From: Aquilaria yunnanensis | Lineage: Eukaryota > Streptophyta > Magnoliopsida > Malvales > Thymelaeaceae | Assembly: GCA_039654915.1 (NCBI GenBank) | Contig: CM077597.1 | Span: 35,004,001 to 35,068,000 of the forward strand | Direction of reading: 5' to 3' | DNA: 64,000 nt | Shown: in pieces, positions 22,855-35,764 of the stretch | How positions within the stretch are numbered: the stretch's first letter is position 1 | Layout: the number at the start of each line of letters is the position of its first letter | The notes under the pieces: model-generated | What the model saw: only the letters and a program-made list of their open reading frames with translations | Told to the model about the DNA's origin: nothing | Databases searched by the model: none | Program-made: the position numbers and the translations under genes

Positions 22855-23870
22855 GAAGTTCATATCACTAGCAATGTCTGTTAGAGATTGTAAAACATCT
22901 TGGAGTGAAGATCATATCACTAGCCATAAGAAACAAGCTAGTGTTACTTTGTTTTGTTGATGAAGATTCTCTTTCATCAACCATCAAGCAAAGAATGGCT
23001 TGGTCACTTGTGCCTTTTGATGATGATGAGCTTTCATAATAGAATGAGCAGCTATCACTCTCTGTTGCGATAGCTACAATTTTCTTCTTATTTTTTCTCT
23101 TACGCTTGTTGTGATTCTCTTGCTTATTCAATGGACAATCAAATTATAAGTTCCTACAATCCTTACACTTTCAAGAAGTGATTTCATCCTTTTTGTTTTT
23201 AAAAGTTCTTATTCTTTGACCTCTTGATAATATTCTTGGACTTTGTGGTCAAGTTGTTGAATTGTCAGAATTATCTTTACTTGAAGAAGATGAAGATGAA
23301 TCATCTTCTTTAACTTTGGAGGCCATTGACTTGTTCATATTTTTTAACTTCTCTTCCTCTTAGTTCTTCATCTCATATGTCAATAACTTCCTAAATAACT
23401 CATCAGTATGCATCATCTTGATGCTTGTTCCTTCATTATAGCTTCAATTATACTTTTCCAAGAAACTTGAGTGGTGTGAGAATCTCACTAAATCTCCTAA
23501 ACATGTTTTGGATGCTTTCATTTGGCTCCATAGTGAGCAACTCATAAGCTTTCACAACGAGGTGTATCTTGGTGTCTTTTACTTGTATGGTGCCTTCACA
23601 TATGACCAATAACTTCTTCCATATGTCTCCAGCATTTCCATAAGAAGACATTAAACTAAATACGTTAGGGGCTTGTTCAAAACATATAATGTGCATAGCT
23701 CTTGTTGTCATGGTGCACAAAAAGATCATCCTTCAGTTCCTATTTTGTCCAATTTTTTCCACTTACTTACCATCAACTACTTCCATAAGAATTTTAAGAC
23801 TATCCTTAATCGTCATCCATAAAGCATGATCAATTGCTTGAAAGTGAATCTCCATCCTAGTTTTCGCCAA
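22855..23870 (-). pseudogene. Copia gag N-terminal part (element H)
   Basis: A minus-strand gag of a Copia element. It begins near 23862 with MEIHFQAIDHALWMTIKDSLKIL. The core at 23448-23729 reads AMHIICFEQAPNVFSLMSSYGNAGDIWKKL, then EGTIQVKDTKI and ESIQNMFRRFSEIL, a gag pattern common in plant Copia. A degenerate knuckle CKDC...FDCPLNKQEN lies near 23120-23170, then a serine-rich linker to 22868. Stops and frameshifts occur throughout. Downstream gag sequence is at 1-550, beyond the F insertion. Confidence 0.7.
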
Positions 23871-23993
23871 TTAAAATTTATAGAATCAAACAATAGTGGT
23901 CTAAATGGACTTTTTTACTTAAGATGAATAAAACTAATGGTTATCATGGATTTTTCAATTTTAACTTTGAAAGATTTTGAAAACCAAAATCAT

Positions 23994-24005
23994 TAAGCTT
24001 AGATA
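23994..24005 (-). other. degenerate primer-binding site of Copia element H
   Basis: Directly inside the 24006-24260 LTR, the minus strand reads TATCTAAGCTT, matching TATCAGAGCTT, the usual initiator-methionine primer complement, at 9 of 11 bases. Confidence 0.45.
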
Positions 24006-24260
24006 TGAATTGATGACTCATGTGTGACCAAGAGGGGGCGAATGAGTTGGTTTTTGAAAAGAATCAAAATTGATATTTTGCAATCTTAAAATAAAAGGGA
24101 AAATCCTAGAACACAGTAAGCCTATTCTAGGAGGTTTATTGAAAAATTTTCCTTAATAGCCTTACCATTGACAACATTGACCAAGAAGACACAAAGGTTT
24201 AAATAGAATCATAAATGTGCGGACAACTATCAACAACTGAAAAGAAGGCTTGTCTCTACA
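24006..24260 (-). repeat. 5' LTR of Copia element H
   Basis: On the minus strand it starts TGTAGAGACAAGCC and ends CATCAATTCA, 255 bp. It contains CGCCCCCTCTTGG, a block common near the end of some short plant Copia LTRs. Placed between the H gag and the point where gypsy pol of G begins. The other LTR is outside the window. Confidence 0.55.
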
Positions 24261-25309
24261 CCTATTCTAACCTTGCCAGATTTATATAAAGAGTTTTACA
24301 GTCTATACAGATGTATCTAGATGTTGGTTAGGATGGGTGTTGATGCAAGACAGACAAGTTATAACTTATGGGTGTAGGCAATTGAGGCCTAATGAGCTAA
24401 ACTAGCCAGTACATGACCTGGAATTGGCCATAGTAGTGTTTGCATTGAAGTAGTAAAGGCACTATTTGATGGGCAGATCTATCCAAATCTTCATTAACCA
24501 TAAGAACCTTAAGTACTTGTTTACTCAGAAGGACTTAAATTTCAGATAGAGAAGCCGATTTAAGTACATTAAGGACTATGGCTGCACTATTGAATATTGT
24601 GTGGAGAAAGGCAATGAGGTAGCTGATGCCTTAACTAGAAAATACACTAGAGTGATCCTATTTAAGGATCAAGTGCATACCCTACTACAGAGCATTTGTC
24701 ATTACTAAATTAATATTGGCAGAACTAGGAAATGGCTCATGTATTTGCCTTGGAAATTGAGTTAATGTGGTTGAAAAAAGTTAAAAAGGCACTTAATAAG
24801 GACCTTAACCTGAAGAAAATTTCAAGTGAATTGAAAGAGGAAGCCTTGAACAAGGAGTTTCAATACAACAATGGGTTACTACATTATGGAGCTAAAATCT
24901 TTGTGCCCAAAATATATGGGTTAAGAGAACAAATTCTTTAAAAAGCACATAGTAGTAGTCTAAGCATGCATCTGGGTGTAATAAAGATGGATAATGATTT
25001 GAAGTCACATTTTTTGTGGTTATGGCCAAGGAAGGTCATAAAATAGCCATGTGGCAAAGTGTCTCACTTGCCAGATGGTAGAGATAGAACACCAGGAGCC
25101 AGTTGGAACATTAAAATCACTTCCTATACCAGAAAGGAACTTGAGGTCCATAAATATAAATTTTATTGTTTGTTTGCCAAACACAAGGGGCCAACATGAT
25201 ATAGTGTGGGTGGTAGTGGGTAAGTTGACAAAGTCTGCACATTTTATACCTATCAAGCTAAACTACGCACTAGAAATTAAAAACATTGTATATCAAGGAG
25301 ATTGTTAGG
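24261..25309 (+). pseudogene. gypsy RNase H to integrase fragment (element G)
   Basis: Plus-strand pol fragment starting ILTLPDLYKEF, then RNase H: LGWVLMQDRQVITYG, RQLRPNELN, HDLELAIVVFALK and YLFTQKDLNFR, ending KGNEVADALTRK near 24640. The integrase zinc region follows (24732-24941, then AHSSSLSMHLG), then one frame over CLTCQMVEIEHQ and KLTKSAHFIPI. The sequence stops at the catalytic core, where an Athila-like LTR begins at 25310. The 5' part lies left of element H, beyond the window. Multiple stops; not functional. Confidence 0.8.
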
Positions 25310-26693
25310 TGGTGTGTTCGCAATTCACAAAAAAATGTTTCCACTGCACTAGTAACAACGTGGATGCATTAAATCTGTTTATACTTAAACAAACATGTGA
25401 ACTCATAGGCAAGCACGCCTATCATCAAAGTATAGCACTGGCAAATACCAAGATTATTTTTCCCAAGGAACGAACATGGTTTACGAGCTCAATATCTCCT
25501 TATTATCCAACCGGAAATTAAGATGAATTGTTTAACTAACTACTATGAACAAACTAAATTAAACTAATGTAATAAAATAAACTACCAACAATCAGGAATC
25601 AGCTAAAAAACAATTAAAAGAATTAACAATAAGAAACCTCATACTTAGAATTGAATCCCCCTAGAACATTAATTATGTTGCTTTTACTCTGGTTTAGCAA
25701 GATTGTGTTTAACTTCAACTGTGGAGTACTACCTAATGTAGATTAGCTCCTTATTATTCTTGTCACGCTAACCCTATTCTTAAGTCACCGATATAGTGTC
25801 TAGGCCTACCATGCTTCCTAAAAACACATTACAAGTCCTACGACCCACTACTAGGTTTTACCTTAGTTCAGAGGTATTATATCGCACCTATTACTCTCAT
25901 TTATGATAATATCCTTTTTTTCCAATGATGATCCATAATAAACACAATGGATACTACCTACTGCATGTTTATCATCCCATATTGAATTAATAGGCTAGCT
26001 AGTATTAATCAATGCAACAAAGTACGTTGGATAAATTGCAAGAAAAACACATAATCATATTAAACCAAAAATAATCACATTCACAAAATCATCATAGGGT
26101 TCATCTACTATAATCATGAGTAGGAAAAGTTTAGCACATAGTGCCGTAAAATAAACACCAAAGAATCAAAAGAAAACTAAGAAAAGAATAATCCATGGCT
26201 AAATTTCTTCTTCTCCAAAAGATCTTTTATCTAGTGCTCATGAAACAGTGTTGATCATTAGAATTGCCTCTGGCAACCTTCCTCCATGAAAAACCTATTT
26301 TTCTCTATATTTTTCTGCTTCATTTTCTGTCTCCACTCTTTTTTTTCTAAATAAACCCATGAAACCTTAAAATTAGACAAACACAGGTTGCTACATGGCC
26401 ATGTAAGACGTCATGGTACTCCTATGTACTTTAAATTTTTTCTTAATTCAACACAATTTGGAGCATGAGTGTGTGTGCCACTATATGAGCGTGTAAGCTT
26501 CAAAACTTTCCCAAAACTTGCAATTTAGCTGCAAAATTTCACAAAAATCCTTCCTAACTCACATAAAGCTAAAATATAACCTAGACAAAACACATGAACT
26601 AATTAAGCACCATATCCTAGCAAAAACACATCAAACGACAAGCAAATACAGGGGAAAAACCTATAGAAAACATAAATAAATATGAGCATATCA
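25310..26693 (-). repeat. Athila-like LTR (element A)
   Basis: Alignable across its length to 54874-56281. On the minus strand it starts TGATATGCTCATATTTA and its far end matches the end of that LTR (GTGTTCGCAATTCAC against GTGTTTGTAGTTCAC on the plus strand). It contains the CATG-rich stretch near 26380-26480 and CTTTGATGATAGGCGTGCTTGCC near the end. It begins exactly where integrase of element G stops. I found no partner LTR or clear target duplication. Confidence 0.75.
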
Positions 26694-27354
26694 TATTTTT
26701 CCCTTACACTTGAACTTTTACTTGCCCTTAGTAAAAGCCAAGAGAAAAATCTAAAAAATTATTAAAACCTTAAAAAAATTAGAACATAGAGTGTAGAATC
26801 ATTTCTTTGAGCAAAAGGATATAAAGAGAATTGAGACTCTAATTATCTTGAGAAATTAACAAGAATACCAAGCTCACAACTTCTTCTGGCTAACACTTCC
26901 AAAACAAAATAATTAAATGGTAACAATTCATTCCAAAGCTAGTAACAAATATCTCTCAAAACTAAAAAATAACATTAAATTTTCATGCAAAGTAAAAAGC
27001 ACAAACCACACTAAACCAAAGTTAACTATGCACAACCATTCAAAGCACAAGCCATGGACTGGGTGATTAATTGACTTTTCCATATCTTTTATTTCACTTT
27101 TTTTTTTCAACCAATTCTTGTTATGTATCCAAAACTTTTGTAGGAAGTGTAAACTACACGAGCTCTGTCTACACCCAAGCTAATTCTCAACATAATCCAA
27201 CATGGTATTTTGATCGTACTCATGCTCTTACCATCTTTTCAAGCTATGATCAACTCTTACCTTAAGAAAAGATCCCAACCTACTTCAACACTAAAAAAGG
27301 TGGAGTAGCATATTTACTTTATTTTACTTTACTTTATCAATAATCAACCAAAAA

Positions 27355-30300
27355 TGTAACAACCCTCGGAGCTATAACTCTAATTAGTCAGGTAATTACA
27401 AGAAGCTTGGATATTCAAGTAATTGATTAATTTAACAAATTAACACTTTAGATATTTTATTTGTAAGCTAAGTCTCGATGATAGAGGATCCAGTAGCTTA
27501 AAAATTACAAACAATGGTCATTTAGGCAAAATTGCCAAAAATGGTATTTTTTTAATTTCTCAAGACTAAAAATGTTTCAAAAATTTTTCTTGAGTGAAAT
27601 GGATGGAAATCAGGCTATTTAAGCACTTATAAAAGCTTTGGATGGAAATTGCAAAAAATAGAAGTATTTTGGACCAAATTGCTTAAAGCCCGAATTAATT
27701 ATAGATATTTATCTTGCATAAACTTTGACCTTTGTTCCAGCCCTTAGAACCCATGACTTTGCCTCATTTCTACCTCCATAGAAGCTCCAATCTTGCTCAA
27801 GGGAAGCCATTTAAACACATCAAAAGAGAAATCAAAGGTGCTCAATACATTTGAAGGTGTTCATGAGCTCATCCATGGTTGGTTTTGTTCCTGTGGTGTA
27901 GTTTTCATCATTTCTGAAATTCTGTTACTGTTCATGCTACTTTTATCATACAAATCATCACTGGGATGATTTTTTGATGTGTTTCCTAGCTTTGCGATGT
28001 GATTTGAGATGCAAATGAGCTAAAATCCAAGAGAACTAAGGCTAGAATTTTGGTGTAGCTGAAACTATGAGTGTTGAGCTAGGTGTGGTTTGATTCTTTT
28101 ATTGCCAGCCATATTTTCATGTTCCAGGGGTCTTATGTTAGTGTTGTGCCCAAAAAGCCAATCATGAGATGATTGTATTTTTTCACATTGAGTCATGATA
28201 TTTTATTGAGGCATTAATCCAGCAATTATGTTTGTTGTTTTTGTTTTTGCGTAACGTAATAAACATAATTGTAACCCTACAATAATGATATTCTTAAACT
28301 TCCCTAGTCTAGTATTATTGTGGAGCAGGTTGCAATAATACATAATGATTAGCATATATGGAGACTAATATGAGATATGTAGTCTACATATGGGTACAAG
28401 TTGGAGAACTTGTGTACTTGACCGACCCACCATGAGAACACTTCATGGATCGTTATATGAGTGTCATAAGTGGTTCTCATAGTGATCATGGTATATGTAG
28501 TCCTTCGACCTAAGATCATCAAGGTTCCCTACATGTGAGTCACATACTTTGATACTTTCCTTTGTTGCTCGTAACTGAGTGAACTTGAAGGAGGTCATTG
28601 GGTATGTCACATATCATGCGGAGGGATTTGTATGATCAAGATGGGATTTGTCCCTCCTATGTAACGGGAGTGATATCTTCGGGCCCCTTGATAGAGTGAG
28701 ACTTAGAAAATGCATGGCCATGCTCGGATGAGTTGATATACGATATCAATGTCATCAGCTTAAGTTAGTCTACTCGGTAATCAAGAAACCAAATATTGGG
28801 CTATACGAGAGTGGCACATTCCATGTCTCGTGCTTATTCTTGATATCTTGGATAAAGGGACAATGGCATATATCATTGATGATCATAAAGGTTTAGTTGA
28901 TTCACCGACAATCTTGTCACTTGGGTAGCAATGATGTGTTGCTAGACACCGCTCATTGCTTATGATCATAAATGTGATTTATGATCATTGCCAACGTGGC
29001 AAGAGCCTATTGGGTCACACACATAGAGCTATTTGGATCATTAGAGTGCGTGGGCTAATTATTTGGGTTATGGTTTCACTTTAATTTCATATTAATAATG
29101 GGCCAAATAGTTGAGCCATTATTAAGCCCGAAATTAAAGCCTAATTGCATTAGGGGTTTGAAACCCATTAGGCCTGGAAGTTGAGTCTCACTATAAATAC
29201 AACTTTTAGTGAGAAATTCATAGGTCTCCTTGCCCTAGCCTCCCAAAAGGACAGCCGCACTCTTCTCTTGCAATTCCTTGGAGGATGCAAGCTAGCACTG
29301 CGAGCGCAAGAGAAACGCATCTGCCGGGACGTGGTGGAAGCGTGGTGATCCTGAGAGGCTCATGTGGATACCATAGAGAGCCTGAACATGTCAACTATTC
29401 AGGTTTTGTGATTCGACTCTACAGTTGAGTGAGAGATCTCAACCGAAAATTAGGTATGAAAATTTTTGAACACCCGGTTTACCCCGTTTCACTTGGATCC
29501 TGGAGGGTTTCAGTCAAATTTCACTGCGTTGTTTGGCTCCTGAAACCCAACATCTTAGTAGCTCCATAAGGTTTTTATATTACTTATGAATTGGTATTAG
29601 AGGGTGTAGGAAGTGGGAGAATAAGTGCTGGGCAGTGAATTACCCATGGAGACAATATTGTGCATTTAAGGAGCATTGGTTGACAGCTTTTGGTATTAAT
29701 TTTGTTCCAGCTAGGAGTTTCTGGTTTTAATAGTTTAAATTAGCTATATATGATGTTATCTTGCTTATGATCTAGTGTATAAAATCTAAGAAGCAAGGAA
29801 ACATTTATTTGGAAGTGAATTGCCCATGAATGCCATGAATGTGCATTAATGTGAGGTTTTGGTGCTGCTGAAATTATAGTGGATTCCCGAAATAAACTGT
29901 GTTATTCCAGTGGTTTTGGTGGATGTTGGTTGTTATAATCTTGCTTATACACTAGTATACAAGCCATAAAAAATAAGAGTGCAAGGTTTTGGCTGCTTTT
30001 GAGCTATTAAAAGTGTAAAGAACCACAAAATAAGCAAACCATGGACAGAAAATTCTGGGCTGTTGGTGCTTGTTTAATGGACTGTTTCCATGTGTTAAAA
30101 TTGCTAAATTGTTCTTAAAATGATCAATATAGGTTCGTTACATAAGCTACTAAGAGAGTTGCTAGGTTTGGCTTGAAACCGAGACAAAAGGCTAAGTACT
30201 TGAAGCTTGCAAACTAAGTCATCTAAGGTAAGGGTTACTTGATTTGTATGATTACGTGTTAAATAAATTTGGCCAACATACTTGTATATCAAGTGGCTGA

Positions 30301-31540
30301 ATTATTGATGGATTTAACAATCATGTAAATTTAGTATTTATGGTTATTTAAGAAGCTTATATGATTGGGTTTGGTATGAAGCCAAACTATGAAGTGCATA
30401 TAAAGTGTGTATCTGCATATTTCTAAGCTTGTATGTGTAAAAAACAAAAACCTTGGTATGGTCTAATTTATGAAGAGTATGATGGTTTGAAAACCTAAAA
30501 TACCTACGGTCACCATGATGGGCCAAGGCTTAGGTGAACCTAAGAGGGGGAGATGTCCTCAACCACTCACAAAATATTGGAATTCCATGCACTAACACAT
30601 GTGTTTAAATAAGCAAATAGTTCACTCCTATACATGAAATAAGGGATATTGGTAAATACTAAGAAGCTTTCAAAGCGACATTTGTATGGATAAGTTGGAC
30701 TTGTCAATTGTAGGACTAATGGGTGAAGGAATTATGGGAATTAGCTACTCCCATAATTATTGGCCAATAATACGAGTTCCTGACACTATGATTTGAGCTC
30801 AAGTGCACTAAGCATATATTGGCATCTTTATGGATAATATGCATGGTCCTATATGAATTTTTTTCTCACAGGTTACAACTTTTACTAGGAACCTTTGGTT
30901 CTCACATCCCTTGTATGTTTTGTGTGCAAATACTGGTGCACCTGGGGCTAATAACCAATAGGAGGACTGGTTGTTTGTGTTTTGATACCAGGTGTGCATA
31001 AGTTGCTTGCTATAGTCTATTTTTGTTATGGTTCTTTCTTGCAGGTTCTTATTTACTTGGAATACTAACTTAGAGGCCTTTTTGATATAGAGGCAAGGAG
31101 TAGGGGATACCTGAGCACTGTAGTGGTCTTCTTTTGGCCGTGTAGCTCAGGTGGGATTGGATCCCAAGATTCTCAGTGTAGCATGTGTATAGCACTTTTG
31201 TGCATGAAGTATATATGTATATAGAAATTATGCCTATGATAAAAGCTATGGAACTATTGGTTATGTTCCCTGGTAACTTGTATGTATTCACGATGCATAA
31301 TAGTATGTTTTATATGAATGCATAATTTGAAATGCTGGCCAATTGCACCAAGTATATATTACTTTTATGGTCAATGACCAGCAGCCATAGTAAGGCATAG
31401 GATAAAATAGTAATTCATTAAGGATTTAACCAATTAGCAGGCCCACTAAGGAGCAACTTCGCAGGCCTAGCACTAAATTAGTGTAAGTTTCCTAGGGTCC
31501 GATATGACTTAGATGGGATTATAGGTAAAGGCCTGTGACA
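27355..31540 (+). mobile_element. long solo LTR (gypsy-like, about 2.8 kb), carrying a nested solo LTR
   Basis: Starts TGTAACAACCCTCGG and ends CCTGTGACA, flanked by AAAAA at 27350-27354 and 31541-31545. Without the nested Copia LTR it is about 2.76 kb. The TGTAAC start, length and the GGTAAGGGTTAC block near 30225 suggest a long-LTR gypsy type such as Del/Tekay, but I have no internal domains to confirm this. The flanking Athila-like region continues across the insertion. No gene inside is supported. Confidence 0.7.
28136..29552 (+). mobile_element. solo LTR of the Copia family
   Basis: 1417 bp, TGTTAGTGTTGTGCCC to CCCAACA, closely similar to 2445-3860. Perfect target duplication TCTTA at 28131-28135 and 29553-29557. 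Inserted in the 27355-31540 solo LTR. Confidence 0.96.
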
Positions 31541-32204
31541 AAAAATCCATCATCCAAACTTTCCATGAATGCAACATAGAAACTCAAAATTTAGCATGCT
31601 TTGAATAGGATACTAAACACAAAAACTTGATCCAAAAATAATTTCATGATAGCATCTTCTACTAGCTTACTAATGAATTGCAAAATCATTTTAAAAAAAA
31701 TTAAGAAAAAGAAAATGAAAGATTAGGAATCACTTACTTGGTCTTCAAGTTAAGAACTCAAGATATTAAATTAACAACCATTCTTTAACAAGCACATACT
31801 CAATGAAATGATTCAAAAGCATTTAAGCTCCAAAAATTTGAAAATCTTTAGAAAAAAAATCACCAAAAAGATAAATTCAAGAATGATCATGTGTTGAAAA
31901 TAAATTCCACTCCCCCACACTTAAATTATGCATTGTGCTCATTGTGCTATCACAAAAAAATAAAGTGAAAAAGGAGTGGCAGAAGCTGATAAAGCCCTTG
32001 AAAAGAAAAATTTTAGTTGCTTGTCTTGTAAGTTGGCATTCCAAAATCTAGTCCCATAAAGGGTGTTGAATTAGGCTTCCAATAAAATATTTGAAGGCTT
32101 CCAAATAAAACGTAAAAGATAATCAACTACAAATAAAGAAAAATGAAAAATGTGAGGAAAGCCTTTTAATCACAAAAACTAGTGCTTCTTTTACTTTACA
32201 AAGA

Positions 32205-35200
32205 TGCTTTGCTTGTTATCAATGATCTAACACATCTTCATAGTGTTGTTTTGTCTTTGTTGAAGGATTTTTAAGATGTGTTTCCGGAATATCTGAGAGG
32301 GTTGCCACCTATAAGAAGCATTGAGCACCAAATTGACCTTGTTCTGGGAGCGCGTATTCCAAATAGGCCAGCCTATAGAACCAACCACAATGAGACTAAG
32401 GATATCCAAAAGCAAGTGGAGGAGTAATTTGCCAAAGGTCTTATGAGAGAAAGAATGAGCCCTTGTGTTGTTCTTGTCTTTTAGTGCTTAAAGAAGATGA
32501 CTCATGGTGCATGTGTATGGATTGTAGGCTAGTCAACAAAATCACTATAAAGTATAGACATCCTATCCCTAGACTTAATGATATGCTTGATAAATTGCAT
32601 GGTTCTACCTTATTTTCTAAGATTGATTTGAAAAGTGGTTACCATCAAATTCAAATGAGGGAAGGGGACGAGTGTAAGATAGCCTTTAAGACAAAATTTG
32701 AACTTTATGAATGATTAATGATGCCTTTTGGTTTAACTAATGCTGCTAGTACATTCATGAGACTTATGAATCATGCCTTGCATGACTACATTGGTAGGTT
32801 TGTTGTTGATTATTTTGATGATATCTTAGTTTATAGTAAGAACCTAGATGAGCATGTTAGACATTTGAGACAAGTGTTAGGAACATTAAGAGAGCAAAGG
32901 TTGTATGCTAACTTGAAAAAGTGATCTTTTTATGTTGACAAAGTAATTTTCTTGGATTTGTTGTGGGCTCTCAAGGGATTTAAGTTGATCAAGAAAATGT
33001 GAGATCCATCCAAGAATGGTCGACCTTAACATCTAGCACTAAGGTAAGATCATTCCATGCATTAGCTAGCTTCTATAAGAGGTTTGTTAAGAATATTTCT
33101 TCCATTACCGCACCTCTCACAGAAGTTATTAAGAAGAATATTGGGTTTAAGTGGGGAAAGGCTCAAGATGATGCTTTCTTGTTGTTAAAGGAAAATTTGT
33201 GTAATGCAGCTCTTTTAGCTTTGCCTAACTTTGCTAAAACTTTTGAGATTGAGTGTGATGCTTTAAGTATAGGCATTACAGCTGTCCTAATGCAAGAAGG
33301 CTGCCTCATTGCTTACTTTAGCGAAAAGATAAATGGTGCCACATTTAACTATCCTACCTACGATAAGGAGCTTTATGCATTGGTGAGGGCACTGGAGACA
33401 TGGCAATACTATCTATGGCTGAGAGAGTTTGTCATTCACATTAACCATCAAGCCCTTAAATTCCTTAATAGGCAAGGTAAGTTGAATAGGAGACATGCAA
33501 GATTGGTAGATTTTAATGAATTTTTCCCGTATGTTATCAAATACAAGCAAGGTAAGGATAACATAGTGGCAAATGCCCTATTTAGGAGTTATGCTTTGCT
33601 TTCTAATTTAGATGCTAAAGTGTTGGGTTTTGAGCATTTAAAAGATTTGTATGCTTTGAATCCTAATTTTGATGAGATTTATGCGAAGTGCTCTAAGTGT
33701 GCTTTTGAGAAGTTTTATCAAGTTAATGGCTTGCTTTTCAAGGAAAATAGGTTGTGTGCGCCTAAGACTTCTTTGAGAGAACTACTTGCAAAAGAAGCAC
33801 ATGGTTGCAGATTGATGGGTCACTTTGGCCTAGCCAAAAATTTTGCAAACTTTGAAGGGACGTTACTATTGGCAAAATACAACTAAGGATGTTCAAAAGG
33901 TTTTTTATCAATGCATTGCATTTAGAAAGGCTAAGTTTATTCACACTTCACAAGGATTATACACACCACATCCTACTTCTTATCATCCTTTGCAAGATAT
34001 CTCAATGGATTTCATAGTAGGCATGCCTAAAACTAAGAGGAGGCAAGATTCTGCTTTTGTTGCAGTGGATAGGTTCTCTAAGATGGCACATTTTATCCCT
34101 TGTAATAAAATAGATGATGCTGTGAATGTGGCTGAGTTAGTTTTTAGGGAAATTGTTGGACTCACGGGGTTCCAAGGACAATAGTCTCAGATAGGGACTT
34201 CAAGTTTTCATGCCACTTTTTTAGGACTTTGTGGGGGAAGCTTGGCACAAAGCTTTTGTTTTTTACTTCTTGTCACCCACAAACAAATGGAAAAATTAAG
34301 GTAACAAATAGAACCCTAGGCTCTATGTTAGAGCTACCATTGGTAAGAATTTGAAATCTTGGGAAGATTGTTTGCCTCATTTGAAATTTGCTTACAATAG
34401 AGCTATGCATGCTACTACTTGATTTTTTCCTTTTAAAATTGTGTATGGCTTTAATCCTTTAACTCCATTAGATTTATTGCCTTTGCCTACTAATGACATT
34501 TTTAGTTTAGATGGAAAGAAGGAGGTTGAGATTATTAAGAAGTTGCATGAGAAGGATAAGCAACAAATTGAGCTAAAAAATGAACAAGTTGTAAAGAAAG
34601 CTAACCAAGGCCAAAAAATAGTAACCTTTGAACATAGAGATTGGGTTTTGTTGCATATAAGGAAAGAGAGTTTTCCAACAACATAAAGAATAAAGCTTCA
34701 CCCTATAGGAGATGAACCCGTTCAAGTGATCAGGAAGATTATTGACAATGCATATATGCGAGACTTGCTAGGTGAATATAATGTTAGTGCCACCTTTAAT
34801 GTTTTTTATCTTTCTCTCTTTGAACATATAAATTCAAGGGTGATTCATTCCAAGGAGGGGGAATTGATATGAATATGGAAGGCATACTCAAGGGCCCATT
34901 GAAGATAGTTAGTTGACCAACTACAAGGAAGAGAGCTAAGGAGATGGCTCAAGCACTTTATGCCTTTGTCGCTTCCTATTTCAAGGAGGATGTACTTGGA
35001 TCTTCACATGAAGCTACTACAACATCTGATGGAGTATCTAGGAGTGATGGCATGACATGGAATAGCCTTTTGGAGTGTCAAGACACAAGAGATACCAAGG
35101 AGCCCATGCATGCACCTGATAAGGCCCTTTCGGTGTCCCAATGTGCCAATTCTTCATACAACCAAATCTTATGTGCCTTGAAGCTTCAAGATAGTTCTAC

Positions 35201-35231
35201 ACATCCCAAAATGAAGCCTCAAGGTAAATAA
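32205..35231 (+). pseudogene. gypsy pol pseudogene, reverse transcriptase to integrase (element C)
   Basis: Plus-strand pol without its gag and protease. It opens with VFPEYLRGLPP and IEHQIDL (near 32278-32340), then reverse transcriptase: [41 protein letters not shown] and the catalytic box [10 protein letters not shown] near 32810. RNase H and connection follow at 32999-33600 ([30 protein letters not shown]). The integrase zinc region is near 33795-33940, then MDFIVGMPKT and, after a frameshift near 34170, the second aspartate. Tail: 34441-34690, FNVFYLSLFE near 34800, and a final KRAKEMAQALYAFV segment to 35231. Several stops and frameshifts. Probably truncated at the 5' end where it meets element A. 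Confidence 0.88.
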
Positions 35232-35319
35232 AATAAAAAATTAAGATTTGAACTAAGAGGCCCAAGCATGAACTCCAAGTGACACCAAAAGTGCACCCAA
35301 GACCACACATTGGGGGTTT

Positions 35320-35759
35320 TGAGTGCTAGTTTGTTTTAAAGCTTTGTTTTTTTTATTTTCTAGTTTAATTATATTATTTAAATTATTATATAGTGTGGAA
35401 ACTCATTTGGAGCACATGGGAATTAATTAGGACAAATTTTCCACATGTTTATTTCCAAACCAAATTCAAACTCCTAGTTTGACTACGTTTGCTTGTTTCA
35501 ATTAGGTTTAGGGTTCCTACAACTTGTATGGATGCCTAGCCCTAGTTTTGTAGGCTATAAATATGCCTCTTTTATGGTTGTAAACACACATATTTCATTG
35601 CTTAATAATATTGCTTTTTAAAAGCCAATTCTCTTGAGTTTTTTCTACTTTTATTTCCAACCACAGGTTGGTAAAGGATGGGGGTTGAATTCTAGTCTCT
35701 TGGAGTGTTGTTTGTGGAACTTGTTAGCATCTTGGGCACATTTCTTTGCCCTTATACCA
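35320..35759 (+). repeat. 3' LTR of gypsy element C
   Basis: Preceded by a TTGGGGGTTT tract at 35310-35319, starting TGAGTGCTAG and ending CTTATACCA, about 440 bp. Contains TATAAATA at 35556-35563 and TTGGGCACATTTCTTTGCCC just before the end. Limits are by motif only, as no second copy is present. Confidence 0.6.
35556..35563 (+). promoter_or_regulatory. TATA box in the LTR of element C
   Basis: GGCTATAAATATGCC about 200 bp before the LTR end, the usual distance for this group. Confidence 0.5.
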
Positions 35760-35764
35760 ATGAG

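Larger units (their letters stand above)
26694..32204 (-). other. 3' untranslated region of Athila-like element A, interrupted
   Basis: Excluding the insertion at 27355-31540, this aligns with 56282-57480 in element B: for example GGTCTTCAAGTTAAGAACTC near 31740 and CTCCCCCACACTTAA near 31910. A purine-rich minus-strand tract lies at 26694-26715, next to the LTR, as expected of a polypurine tract. No coding frame is supported. Homology ends near 32204, where plus-strand gypsy pol begins. Confidence 0.6.

Noticed and set aside
34944..35231. Separate 95-codon gene
   Set aside because: It is in line with the frame following the element C integrase tail (KRAKEMAQALYAFV), so it is the end of pol after a frameshift and stops.
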